Positions 42,912-53,394 of a stretch of DNA of 64,000 bases are shown here, piece by piece. The translations under genes and the position numbers were made by a program. This DNA is from Anaerolineae bacterium. Lineage in GTDB: Bacteria > Chloroflexota > Anaerolineae > Aggregatilineales > Phototrophicaceae. Location of the stretch: positions 186,001 through 250,000 of the forward strand of contig JAFLCG010000007.1 in assembly GCA_017303635.1 (NCBI GenBank), read 5' to 3'. The notes beneath the pieces are model-generated. The model did not search any database, was not told where the DNA came from, and was given only the letters and a program-made list of their open reading frames with translations. Each line of letters starts with the position of its first letter. The first letter of the stretch is position 1.

Positions 42912-43352
42912 GCGAGGGTCACTCCCGTAACAAATCTGTTGTGAATTCCGCTGCTGCTGCCGTTTACCTCAGTGTTGTGCTTGCAGGTAGACAGCCATTT
43001 GTGACAAACTGCACGATAGTAACACACACCCGCTTGATCTCGCAATGGAGTGAAAGCGTAAAAAGGGTGCGTGGTTACATCCAAAATGATGCCCCGAACC
43101 GGGCAAACCACATTCTAACACAGGGCTTCCCCAGTGCCAAAGAAACCATGTCGCCTTCATATACTTCTCACAACTAATCCAGGCAGGGGTTAAGGTCTGG
43201 TCTCTGTCAATTCAATTCATCATTCATTCAGAATATGGTCGGCATTTACTCATCTACACATCGGCTTTTGCTCATCCAGTGGCCACAATCTGTAGGCCGG
43301 ATAAGCCATCCAATGAGATCGTATCGTTTGGGAGTATGGGAGTTTTATCACT
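42912..43352. other. Divergent intergenic region upstream of nuoA
   Basis: 441 bp without a gene. On the minus strand there is a promoter candidate, TTGCGA (43045-43040), 18 nt, TACTAT (43021-43016), giving a leader of about 100 nt to nuoA. For the rightward gene, GGGAG lies before the ATG at 43353, but no clear promoter is seen. Confidence 0.4.
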
Positions 43353-43904
43353 ATGAAGAGTCGTTTGTTGCTGATCGTCGTCGTCCTTGCACTGCTGCTG
43401 TCAGCCGTCAGCCTGACCTCCGCCAACATTCAGTCTCCGGCCCGCTTCAGCATCAACGGCGGTCGGGACCTCAATCTCTGGTCACGAACGGGTGTCGTGA
43501 ACTTCAGCTTCGGTGGTACCGCCACCAACCTGCCCAATGCCGCTATCCTGTGCACAGTTTCGGCGGGTAGCAGCTTTCAGTACCTGTATGGCAATGCACA
43601 GGGCTTCCGCCCGGTCGTCCCTGGTGTAGGTATTGAACCTACTACCCGTCAGGCCATCTCTCTGCCCGGCTACAGCGCCTTGTCACAGCTCAACCGCTTC
43701 AAGGAAGGCAACTTCCTGACCCTGCGAGCCAACCGCACCTACCATGGCACTTTCCTCATCCGCACCAGTGCCGGAGCAGGCGCCAAAGGCACCATTCAAT
43801 GCCTGCTGATCGACGGCACCACCCTGACTGACCTGAACAATCCATTGGCCGGCACCACCATCTATGCTGCGGCTGTCGCCAATGTCAATTTGCGCGGCCA
43901 CTAA
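43353..43904 (+). CDS. Hypothetical secreted protein
   Basis: 183 residues with a clear signal peptide (1-24, VLALLLSAVSLTSA). The mature part is Gly/Thr/Asn-rich and probably beta-structured; two Cys (ILCTVS, IQCLLID) could form a disulfide. No family recognised. A hairpin AGGGCGG/CCGCCCT follows at 43937-43959. Confidence 0.65.
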   Translation: MKSRLLLIVVVLALLLSAVSLTSANIQSPARFSINGGRDLNLWSRTGVVNFSFGGTATNLPNAAILCTVSAGSSFQYLYGNAQGFRPVVPGVGIEPTTRQAISLPGYSALSQLNRFKEGNFLTLRANRTYHGTFLIRTSAGAGAKGTIQCLLIDGTTLTDLNNPLAGTTIYAAAVANVNLRGH

Positions 43905-43936
43905 ACTTACCTTCTGGGCACACTGATTAACCTGTC

Positions 43937-43959
43937 AGGGCGGTCATTGAGGCCGCCCT
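43937..43959 (+). terminator. Stem-loop after the secreted protein gene
   Basis: AGGGCGG pairs with CCGCCCT around 9 nt, about 30 bp after the stop. No T-run, so terminator activity is uncertain. Confidence 0.45.
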
Positions 43960-44708
43960 GAATGATTCGCTCCCTCCCCTTCTCATCTCCCCCTCTGCTA
44001 CAATCCGACTGTAACGACTTGTGGCTTGCTACCTGAAACGTGTGACCAGTAACCTGAAACTATGTACGACCTCGGCATTGTCATTGTCAACTACAACACG
44101 CGGGATTATCTGCGCCGCTGCCTGCAGACGGTCTTCGCCAGCCAGGGAGACTTCACCTACCGCGTTGTAGTGGTTGATAACGCCTCGCCAGATGACAGCG
44201 TCGCCATGACGCGGTCGGAATTCCCGCAGGTTGAGGTCATCGCCAGCACGACCAACGGCGGTTTCTCCTATGCCAACAACCTGGGTCTGCGACTGCTTGG
44301 CTATCGTGGCGCTGGTGATGTGGATGCGGATGCCCCCCGCTATGCCTTACTGCTCAACCCGGATACTGAAGTCCCGCCAGAATCCCTTTATGGCATGGTG
44401 CAGTTTATGGATTCGCAGCCAGAGGTCGGTATAGCCGGACCCAAGCTGGTCCTGGAAGATGGCAGCCTCGACCTGGCTTGCCGCCGCAGCTTCCCCACGC
44501 CGATGGTCTCTTTTTACCGTTATTCCGGGCTTTCAAAATTGTTCCCCCGCAGTCCCGTTTTTGGGCGCTATAATATGACGCACGTTGACCCCGACGTAGA
44601 GATCGAAGTCGACTCGGTCGTGGGTGCATATATGCAGGTTCGCAAAACAGCGATCATTGACGCGGGCCTGCTCGATGAAACCTTCTTCATGTATGGAGAG
44701 GATCTGGA

Positions 44709-46481
<1,773 letters not shown>

Positions 46482-46607
46482 AAGATTGTAGTTGCTGAGA
46501 TAATGCTTGGTATGTAGGGACGAGGCGTGCCTCGTCCGCCTGATCTGTACCTGCAACCTAAAACCAGTAACCTGACGCCTAAAGCTGACCGCTGAAAGCT
46601 GAATTCA

Positions 46608-46718
46608 ATGACTCGCTGGCGTGAAAACCTGACCGCACTCGCCCTGTGCCTCCTCATCATCCTGCTGCTCATCGTCACCACCGATAGCGCCCCCCAGTGG
46701 ATTTACCAGGCGTTCTGA
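46608..46718 (+). CDS. DltX-like microprotein (36 aa)
   Basis: Starts MTRWRENLTALALCL, one membrane helix of about 18 residues (LALCLLIILLLIVTT), then the ending DSAPQWIYQAF. DltX proteins of Gram-positive dlt operons are small single-helix proteins ending F-I-Y-N-E-F; the ending here, W-I-Y-Q-A-F, matches at I, Y and F, with Trp for Phe and Gln for Asn. In DltX the Tyr is proposed to carry the acyl group during transfer; here it is Tyr33. The gene lies 91 bp before the MBOAT gene, as dltX lies before dltA/dltB. RBS weak. Codon usage is like the neighbours. Assignment by position and motif, not by search. Confidence 0.65.
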   Translation: MTRWRENLTALALCLLIILLLIVTTDSAPQWIYQAF

Positions 46719-46809
46719 TGCGTTTTCCTTCTGCTCCTCTGCAACAACCTTCCCCATCAACGTCCTTTGCGCCTTTGCGGTTCAATCTGTTGTATTCGAG
46801 GCTAGCACC

Positions 46810-48369
46810 ATGAGCCTCTCACTCGCCACTATCGGCATCATCGCCCTTCTGGCCCTGCCCTACCACCTCCTGCCGGGGCGTATCCGACCCTGGTTACTGT
46901 TCATCAGCAGCATTATCGCCATCTACCTGCTGCAACCCGCTCTGCCCATCCGTTTCAGCGATTTCCTGCTGCCGACCGCCGCACTCATGCTCACCGCTGC
47001 CCTCTGGTGGTGGAGCCGCGCCCCCGATCAACGCGCCTCTCGTGAAGATGCCCTCGCGCTCGGGCTGATGATCGCCATCATCCTCGGCCTCTCGCTGTTT
47101 CGCTTTGTCGATGCCGAATACCGCCTCACACCTTCACGCCCACCTGATCCACTGGCCTTACTAATCGGGTTATTGATAATCATCGGCGGCGTAGTGGTCA
47201 TCATCCAGATAATCAAACGACTTGATGGCCTGCGAGCGGACGCGATCAATCGCGTCCCTACGATCCATCTATCGCTCTTGATCGTCGTAATCGTCGCCCT
47301 CTTCATCACCCTCAAGACCGAACCCGTCGCAATCGCCCTCAGTGGACTCTGGCGCAGTGCAACCGGGCAGGACGTGACCCTCGCTTCGCCGATCGACCTC
47401 AATTGGCTGGGCTTTTCCTACGTGGCATTCCGCCTGATCCACACCCTGCGCGACCGCCTGACCGGGCTGCTGCCCTCCCTCACCCTGCGCGAGCATGTCA
47501 CTTATGTCCTGTTCTTCCCGGCGTATATCGCTGGCCCCATCGACCGCGCCGAGCGGTTTGTCGAAGACCTGCGAAAAGTGGCTAGTGGTCAGTGGTCAGT
47601 GGCTAGTGAAAATGCGGTCAACATCCAACAATCTGGACAGAACAGAGAACTATCCTCACCGTCTTCCACTGACCACCAACCACCAGCCACTAGCCACTTC
47701 CAATCCGCCCTCTATCGCATCGCCCTCGGCCTCTTCAAAAAGTTCGTCCTTGCCGATAGCCTCGCCAGCGGACTGGCGCTGAATGGGGTCAACGCGGAAC
47801 AGATCACCAGCGCAGGTTGGGCCTGGGTGCTGCTCTACGGCTATGCGCTGCGCCTGTTCTTCGACTTCAGCGGCTACACCGATATTGCCATTGGGCTGGG
47901 GATGCTCTTTGGTATTCGTCTGCCAGAGAACTTCAACCGCCCTTATCTGAAGCCGGACATTACCGCTTTCTGGCAAAGCTGGCACATGACGCTCTCCAAT
48001 TGGGCGCGCTTTTATGTATTTACCCCCCTCTCCCGCTGGCTGTTGCGGAAAGACTGGTCATCGACCATCGTTACCGTCTTGCTGGCCCAGGTCGTGACCA
48101 TGACCGTCATCGGACTCTGGCACGGCGTCACCCTCAACTTCTTCATCTGGGGACTCTGGCAGGCGTTGGGGTTGTGGATACACAAGCAGTGGAGCGACCG
48201 CACCCGCAAGTGGTATCGTGGCCTGAAGGAGCGACCCGCTCAAAAACGAGCATGGACGATCGTTGCCTGGTTCATCACCTTTCATTACATTGTACTGAGT
48301 TGGGTCTGGTTCGCCCTACCCGGCTTCGATCAGGCCGTCGTATTTTTCGGCAAGCTGGTGGGGCAATAA
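46810..48369 (+). CDS. MBOAT acyltransferase (DltB-like)
   Basis: 519 residues, multi-pass. MBOAT features: FSYVAFRLIHTLRD, YVLFFPAYIAGPIDRAERF, FFDFSGYTDIAIGLGMLFGI, PENFNRPYLKPDITAFWQSWHMTLSNW (in parts) and the catalytic His in VIGLWHGVTLNFFIWG (H438). It moves an acyl group from a cytoplasmic carrier across the membrane. Two repeat-derived parts: residues 143-151 (REP-like, NRVPT) and a 40-residue Ser/Gln-rich insert at 257-296 just after the conserved GPIDRAERF. Both are in frame. Between the microprotein and the SGNH gene, 3 bp from the latter. Confidence 0.9.
   Translation: MSLSLATIGIIALLALPYHLLPGRIRPWLLFISSIIAIYLLQPALPIRFSDFLLPTAALMLTAALWWWSRAPDQRASREDALALGLMIAIILGLSLFRFVDAEYRLTPSRPPDPLALLIGLLIIIGGVVVIIQIIKRLDGLRADAINRVPTIHLSLLIVVIVALFITLKTEPVAIALSGLWRSATGQDVTLASPIDLNWLGFSYVAFRLIHTLRDRLTGLLPSLTLREHVTYVLFFPAYIAGPIDRAERFVEDLRKVASGQWSVASENAVNIQQSGQNRELSSPSSTDHQPPATSHFQSALYRIALGLFKKFVLADSLASGLALNGVNAEQITSAGWAWVLLYGYALRLFFDFSGYTDIAIGLGMLFGIRLPENFNRPYLKPDITAFWQSWHMTLSNWARFYVFTPLSRWLLRKDWSSTIVTVLLAQVVTMTVIGLWHGVTLNFFIWGLWQALGLWIHKQWSDRTRKWYRGLKERPAQKRAWTIVAWFITFHYIVLSWVWFALPGFDQAVVFFGKLVGQ
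47238..47262. repeat. REP-like repeat inside the MBOAT gene
   Basis: GGACGCGAT-CA-ATCGCGTCC followed by CTACG; near-identical to 7312-7336 in the alpha-2-macroglobulin gene. Confidence 0.65.
47578..47697. repeat. GTGG/CCAC palindromic repeat inserted in the MBOAT gene
   Basis: 120 bp starting GTGGCTAGTGGTCAGTGG and ending CCACCAGCCACTAGCCAC; the outer 11 bases are exact inverted repeats. Length is a multiple of three and carries no stop in this frame. Confidence 0.75.
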
Positions 48370-48372
48370 ATC

Positions 48373-49491
48373 ATGAGTGAAAAGCCATCAGCCGGACGGA
48401 TTCTGCTGAAAGCAGGGGGGCTGTTCATCCTGATCAATGTGATCTTCGCGGTAGTACAACCGCTGGAGGCCATCGGCAGCCTCTCCATCTACAATGGCCT
48501 CATCCCGGGGCGGCCCCGCCTCCCCTATGGCGAAAATCCTGCCCAATCCTACAACCTCAGCACCAACAACCTTCCAGCGATGATCGCCTCTCATATCCTC
48601 CATCAGCCCAAAGCTGCCGATGAATACCGTATCCTGCTCATTGGGGACTCATCCGTTTGGGGATGGCGGCTGACCAACGATCAGACGCTTGCGGCGCGCC
48701 TCAGTGCCGCCGGGCTGATCATGCCGGATGGCCGCCGCGCTGTGATCCATAACCTGGGCTATCCGGTCATGGCGCTGATGAAAGACCTGCTCCTGCTCGA
48801 TGCCGTCATGGCCTACCAACCGGATGCCATCCTCTGGCCTCTCACACTCGAATCCTTTGCGCGGGAACGCCAGCTGTTCCATCCACTGGTACAGAACAAT
48901 ACGGAACGTGTTCAACGGCTGATCGCAGACCATAGCCTGCTGCTCGATCCATCTGACACGCGTCTCGTAAACTTGGATTTCTTCGGGCGGACGCTCGTCG
49001 GACAGCGGCGCGAGCTGGCCAACTGGCTGCGGTTACAGTTCTATGGCGCATCCTGGGCGGCGACTGGCATTGACCAGTTCATCCCGATGGAGTTCACCCC
49101 CCGCTCGACCGATCTCGAAGCCGACGTGACCTGGCAGGCGTTTGAGTCGCCACAATCCCTGACGGAAGCCGACCTAGCATTTGATGTCTTGCGAGCGGGC
49201 ATCACGCGGGTTGGGAATATTCCAGTGCTGCTGGTCAACGAACCGATCTACATCAGTGATGGAACCAACAGCGACATTCGGTACAATGCCTGGTATCCCC
49301 GCTGGGCCTATGATGCCTATCGTGCCTTGCTGGCGACCACAGCCGAGTCCGAGGGCTGGGATTACCTCGATCTGTGGGATACCGTCGAGGGCGCTCAATT
49401 CACCGATAGCCCTGTACATATGACCCCGGACGCAACCGCCCGCACTGCCGCCCGCATCGCCACCTGGCTGCAATCTTTCACCGAGCAATAA
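48373..49491 (+). CDS. SGNH-family acyltransferase, DltD-like
   Basis: 372 residues. One N-terminal membrane helix (about 14-30) then an extracytoplasmic SGNH fold: ILLIGDSSVWGW with nucleophile Ser93, LLLDAVMAYQPDAILWPLT, and the Asp-His pair in DSPVHMTPDATA (D345, H349). In dlt systems DltD has this topology and hands the acyl group to the polymer outside. The 3-bp gap after the MBOAT gene supports a joint function. Confidence 0.8.
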   Translation: MSEKPSAGRILLKAGGLFILINVIFAVVQPLEAIGSLSIYNGLIPGRPRLPYGENPAQSYNLSTNNLPAMIASHILHQPKAADEYRILLIGDSSVWGWRLTNDQTLAARLSAAGLIMPDGRRAVIHNLGYPVMALMKDLLLLDAVMAYQPDAILWPLTLESFARERQLFHPLVQNNTERVQRLIADHSLLLDPSDTRLVNLDFFGRTLVGQRRELANWLRLQFYGASWAATGIDQFIPMEFTPRSTDLEADVTWQAFESPQSLTEADLAFDVLRAGITRVGNIPVLLVNEPIYISDGTNSDIRYNAWYPRWAYDAYRALLATTAESEGWDYLDLWDTVEGAQFTDSPVHMTPDATARTAARIATWLQSFTEQ

Positions 49492-49936
49492 TCAGCGCCA
49501 GAAACCGGAACAAATGTTCCATCTTCTAACACCATTTGTGCTAAGCTAACCTCATATCCCAATCTCAAGGTACTCGAAGTGCTATGTCCCGCCCTCTACA
49601 GCCTTCACGCTTTCAATCTGTACTTCTTCACTCTGCCTCGCGGCTCGCACCCGGCTTTCCGCCAATTCATTGTCGTTTATGGCGGGCGGCGGCATCCTCC
49701 CGTATTCCCACCAACAATGTCGTCATTTAGTGGCTGATTCCCGGTTACCCACCATCAATGATGGCGCTCCTCTCGCCCGAAAGCGCCACCCTTCCGGCTT
49801 CCCACCAACCTTGTCGGCGGCCGTCTCCCCCCCCCGTACAAACCTCTGTTTTGATCCGATCTTTGCCCCCTCGCCGCTTTGCGTTAAGATTCTTTCTCCG
49901 GCTATCAACCCTAGACTATGGACTATCAAGCGCCTC
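49492..49936. other. Intergenic region between the SGNH and ACP genes
   Basis: 445 bp. An open frame in register with the ACP begins at 49670 but has no protein-like character. Two similar stretches with TTCCCACCAAC and TTGTCG (about 49705-49725 and 49797-49817) look like a short direct repeat. No promoter was identified with confidence. Confidence 0.35.
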
Positions 49937-50182
49937 ATGAATGACACCATCGTCCGCCAATCCCTCCGCACCTACATCACCCGTGAATTCATCCGCGATG
50001 AGTCCTACCCGCTGACCGATGATGAAGGCATCATCACCGGCGGTCTGATGGACTCCTTCGCGCTGGCGGAACTTGCCGTCTATGTCGAAAAACAGTTCAA
50101 CGTCTATATCCCCGACCCCGACCTGACCGTCGCCAAAATGGATACGCTCAATCAGATGGTCGCCCGCGTGTTGCGGGGATAA
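49937..50182 (+). CDS. Acyl carrier protein (DltC-like)
   Basis: 81 residues from the ATG at 49937. Phosphopantetheine attachment Ser40 in GGLMDSFALAEL; four-helix ACP pattern with VEKQFNVYIPDPDLTVAKMDTL (in parts). The D-S-F pattern and the following YIPDPDLT are as in the ACP superfamily members of non-fatty-acid pathways. Expected to carry the acyl group from the AMP ligase to the MBOAT. Followed 6 bp later by the alpha/beta hydrolase. Confidence 0.88.
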   Translation: MNDTIVRQSLRTYITREFIRDESYPLTDDEGIITGGLMDSFALAELAVYVEKQFNVYIPDPDLTVAKMDTLNQMVARVLRG

Positions 50183-50188
50183 AACCTC

Positions 50189-51154
50189 ATGACCAGCCTC
50201 TACCCGGAAATTGAGCCGTACCAGCATGGGATGCTGCCCGTGGGCGATGGACACGTACTCTACTGGGAAGCCTGTGGCAACCCGGCGGGCAAGCCGGCCA
50301 TCGTTTTGCACGGCGGGCCGGGTTCTGGTTGTACTCCGGGGATGCGCCGCTTCTTTAATCCAGCAAGCTACCACATCATCCTGTTCGATCAACGCAACTG
50401 CGGACGCAGCCTCCCACACGCCAGCGACCCATCCGTTGACCTGTCCACGAACACCACCCATCACTTGGTCACGGACATCGAAGCCTTGCGCCGCCACCTG
50501 GGCATTGACCGATGGTTGGTTTACGGTCAGTCATGGGGTTCGACACTGGCGTTGGCTTATGCCCAGTCTCATCCAGATCAGGTTACCGAGATCATTCTGG
50601 CGGGCGTGACCACCACTCGACGCTCCGAGATTGACTGGCTCTATCGGGGTATGTCCCCCTTATTCCCGGAACAGTGGTTGCGCTTCCGCGCAGGCGTACC
50701 GGAATCTGAGCGTGATAATGATCTTGTCGAGGCTTACTACCGTCTTCTGAACAATCCTGACCCGGAGGTGCGCGCTCAGGCTGCTCAAAACTGGCATGAC
50801 TGGGAAGCCGCCTCCATTTCCATTGACCCAGCTGCAAAACCGAGCGCTAGCTGGTTACAGCCCGATTATCGGATGGCACGGGCGCGGATCATCACCCATT
50901 ACTTCCAGCACAATGCCTGGCTGGAAGATCAACAACTCCTGCGCAATGCCGGGGTTCTGCGTGAAATCCCCGGTATCCTCATTCAGGGTCGGCTCGACCT
51001 GAGCGCACCCTTAGTCACTGCATGGGAACTCGCGCAAGTCTGGCCGGGCAGTGACCTCGTCATTGTCCAGGGTGCCGGTCATTCCACCGGCGACCCAGGC
51101 ATGCCCGAGGCGATTATCAATGCGACCGATCGTTTCATCCACCTTACGACTTGA
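50189..51154 (+). CDS. Alpha/beta hydrolase of proline iminopeptidase type
   Basis: 321 residues. HGGPGSGCTPG (41-45 core), FDQRNCGRSLPH, GQSWGS with nucleophile Ser115, and GAGHSTGDPGM with the catalytic His: the pattern of prolyl aminopeptidase. Soluble. Encoded between the ACP and the ligase, overlapping the ligase start (TGATG), so co-translated with them. Could be a true housekeeping peptidase or an editing hydrolase/thioesterase for the pathway. Confidence 0.87.
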   Translation: MTSLYPEIEPYQHGMLPVGDGHVLYWEACGNPAGKPAIVLHGGPGSGCTPGMRRFFNPASYHIILFDQRNCGRSLPHASDPSVDLSTNTTHHLVTDIEALRRHLGIDRWLVYGQSWGSTLALAYAQSHPDQVTEIILAGVTTTRRSEIDWLYRGMSPLFPEQWLRFRAGVPESERDNDLVEAYYRLLNNPDPEVRAQAAQNWHDWEAASISIDPAAKPSASWLQPDYRMARARIITHYFQHNAWLEDQQLLRNAGVLREIPGILIQGRLDLSAPLVTAWELAQVWPGSDLVIVQGAGHSTGDPGMPEAIINATDRFIHLTT

Positions 51155-52845
51155 TGCTCACACCCTCCACCCGCACCCACTACCACACCCTGCTCGATGC
51201 TACTGTCCTGACCGCACCGGATGCCGCTGCGCCTGCCATCATCTATGTACAGACCGATACTGCGCCGAGCACCATCACGCGGGCGGATTTCCGGAAGGCC
51301 ATCCATCAATATGCAGCCGCCCTCGACGCCCAAGGAATCCTACCCGGCGATCTGGTGATCGTTGCCCATACCCAAAATCTCGAAAGCATCTATCTGTTCT
51401 GGGCGGCACTGTTGGTGGGAGCTATTCCCTCGATGTTTCCCACCTTGACCGAGAAACTAGATCGAGCTATTTACATGCAGGGTCTGGCTGATTTAGTCCG
51501 GCTTTCCGGAGTCAAGCTCGTGCTGACCACCGACGAATTCGCCCCTCTACTGGCTGATGTCGGTTGCCGGGTGTTGGGATCATCAGAATTGATAACGCTC
51601 AGGGATGAGGTTCCAACGTTAGAGACGCCATTTATGGCATCCAGGTCTGAGGATGAGGTTGCCTTACTCCAACACTCCAGCGGCACCACCGGCCTGCAAA
51701 AAGGAGTCGCGCTCTCGCACCAGGCCGTCCTTAATCAACTGGCCAGCTACAGTGCTGCCCTCAAGCTGAACGAACAGGATGTCATTGTCAGTTGGCTGCC
51801 GTTGTATCACGATATGGGGCTGATCGCCGGATTTCTGCTGCCGCTGGTGCAGGGGATACCCCTGGTGCTGATGTCTCCCTTTGACTGGGTACAGCACCCG
51901 GCCTTGCTCTTCCGTGCCATCCATGACTGGCAGGGGACGCTCTGCTGGCTACCAAACTTCGCCTACAACCATTGTGCAAGGCGCATCCGCGAGCGCGATT
52001 TAGCAGGGTTATCCACTGCATCGATGCGCCTGTTTATCAACTGCTCGGAACCCGTTCACCCGGAAAGTCACCAGCAGTTTCTGGAGCGTTTCGCTCCACT
52101 CGGAGTCAGACCGGAGATGCTGGCGGTCAGCTATGCCATGGCCGAAAACACCTTCGCGGTGACCCAGACCCGCCCCGGAACTGAGCCGACGCTGGATGTG
52201 ATCGACCGCGCCGCACTGGAGCAGACAGGACACGCAGTCCCCGTTCCAGCCGGCACACCGGACTCAGTGGTCAAAGTCGGCTGTGGTCCAACCATTTACG
52301 GCACCAAAATCCAGGTGATCGATAGTGCCGGTCAACCGCTGCCAGAGCGCGCCGTCGGCGAGTTGGTTGTCCGTAGTGATTGTATGCTGACGGAATACTA
52401 CCGACGGCCCGATCTGCAGCCATTCACCGAAGGTTGGTATCACACCGGCGACATTGGTTATCTGGCAGAAGGTGAGGTCTATGTCATCGGTCGCAGCAAA
52501 GACCTGATTATCAATGCCGGGAAGAATATTTTCCCGCAGGATCTTGAAGCGATTGTGAATACCGTGCCGGGAATCCATGCCGGGCGGGCAGTGGTCTTTG
52601 GTGTGTGGGATGAGCGCGAAGGGACTGAACTGGTGGCCGTTATCGCTGAAGTCGATTCGATGGATGGGGCAGCGCGGCAGCAGGTTGGGCGGAGCGTTCG
52701 AGAAGCTGTCAGCAAAGCTGCCGGGGTGAGCCTGGGCTACGTACATCTGGTCGAAGCCGGCTGGCTCATCAAGACATCCAGTGGCAAAATCGCCCGTAAT
52801 GCCAACCGGGAGAAATGGCTACGTGAACGCACCCCGGTACGGTGA
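51154..52845 (+). CDS. Acyl-AMP ligase (FAAL-like), putative carrier-loading enzyme
   Basis: 563 residues from the ATG at 51154. ANL superfamily: P-loop QHSSGTTGLQKGVALSH (about 171-187), SWLPLYHDMGLIAGFLLPL, YAMAENTFAVTQ (A5), GWYHTGDIGYLAEGEVYVIGR (A7/A8) and Lys545 in TSSGKIAR (A10). The WLPLYHDMGL and LMSPFDWVQHPALLFRAI regions resemble fatty-acyl-AMP ligases more than D-alanine ligase DltA. Activates a carboxylic acid with ATP, probably to load the ACP encoded 1 kb upstream. The 3' end overlaps the convergent response regulator by 27 bp. Confidence 0.88.
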   Translation: MLTPSTRTHYHTLLDATVLTAPDAAAPAIIYVQTDTAPSTITRADFRKAIHQYAAALDAQGILPGDLVIVAHTQNLESIYLFWAALLVGAIPSMFPTLTEKLDRAIYMQGLADLVRLSGVKLVLTTDEFAPLLADVGCRVLGSSELITLRDEVPTLETPFMASRSEDEVALLQHSSGTTGLQKGVALSHQAVLNQLASYSAALKLNEQDVIVSWLPLYHDMGLIAGFLLPLVQGIPLVLMSPFDWVQHPALLFRAIHDWQGTLCWLPNFAYNHCARRIRERDLAGLSTASMRLFINCSEPVHPESHQQFLERFAPLGVRPEMLAVSYAMAENTFAVTQTRPGTEPTLDVIDRAALEQTGHAVPVPAGTPDSVVKVGCGPTIYGTKIQVIDSAGQPLPERAVGELVVRSDCMLTEYYRRPDLQPFTEGWYHTGDIGYLAEGEVYVIGRSKDLIINAGKNIFPQDLEAIVNTVPGIHAGRAVVFGVWDEREGTELVAVIAEVDSMDGAARQQVGRSVREAVSKAAGVSLGYVHLVEAGWLIKTSSGKIARNANREKWLRERTPVR

Positions 52846-53211
52846 GCCGAGGGGAATGCCCACACTGCCTAAGGCTTCCTTCAGGGCATCCAGGCGCAGG
52901 GGTTTGCTTAGGTAGTAGCTGGCACCCGCTGTTTCTGCCTCCCGCACCATTGGCGGAAATTGGGCAGAAACGATCATGATTGGGGTATTACACCACTGTG
53001 GTTGCTCGCGTAAATGTCGACAGATTTGCAGACCATTTCCGTCCGGCAGCATCAGGTCGAGCAGAAAGACATCAATCGGCTCGCTTTCAAGGATGCTCCA
53101 AAACTGCGGAACGCTCATTGCGCCAATGGCTTCATGCCCGGTCATGCGAACAAAGATACTGAGCATATCTACTGTGATGGGTTCATCATCGAGGATCAGA
53201 ATCTTGGCCAT
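52819..53211 (-). CDS. Single-domain response regulator (CheY-like)
   Basis: 130 residues: acidic pocket DDE near the N-terminus (ILILDDEPITVDM), phospho-acceptor Asp in VFLLDLMLPDGNG, switch Thr/Ser in IMIVSAQ and Lys in YYLSKPLR. No output domain, so it signals by protein contact. No kinase gene adjacent. A 9-bp inverted repeat lies upstream of its start (53231-53255). Confidence 0.88.
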   Translation of the reverse strand: MAKILILDDEPITVDMLSIFVRMTGHEAIGAMSVPQFWSILESEPIDVFLLDLMLPDGNGLQICRHLREQPQWCNTPIMIVSAQFPPMVREAETAGASYYLSKPLRLDALKEALGSVGIPLGSPYRGAFT

Positions 53212-53230
53212 GCGGCATCCCTATGAATCA

Positions 53231-53255
53231 CTATCGGGCAAGCTTCGCCCGATAG
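53231..53255. promoter_or_regulatory. Inverted repeat upstream of the response regulator
   Basis: CTATCGGGC (53231-53239) / GCCCGATAG (53247-53255), 7-nt centre AAGCTTC. 20 bp from the start codon; operator or transcript end of the upstream gene. No T-run. The remaining bases to 53394 hold nothing recognisable. Confidence 0.4.
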
Positions 53256-53394
53256 CCATTCTCAGTATACCGACATTACACCGTCATAAAGCTTAAGCTT
53301 GTAACCGAAAGTAATCTACGACGAGTGTCCGTTTAGGGACGTGTCTTGCTCCCCTGTGACGGTCGTGAATCATGGACATGGTTCAGCGACAGGC

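Noticed and set aside
43620..43690. tRNA-like T-arm on the minus strand inside the secreted protein gene (GTAGG-TTCAATA-CCTAC)
   Set aside because: No matching acceptor stem or anticodon arm; the plus-strand gene with signal peptide explains the sequence.
49670..49936. In-frame upstream extension of the ACP
   Set aside because: ACPs are about 80 residues; the extension is Pro/Ser-rich, and the ATG at 49937 gives the normal length.
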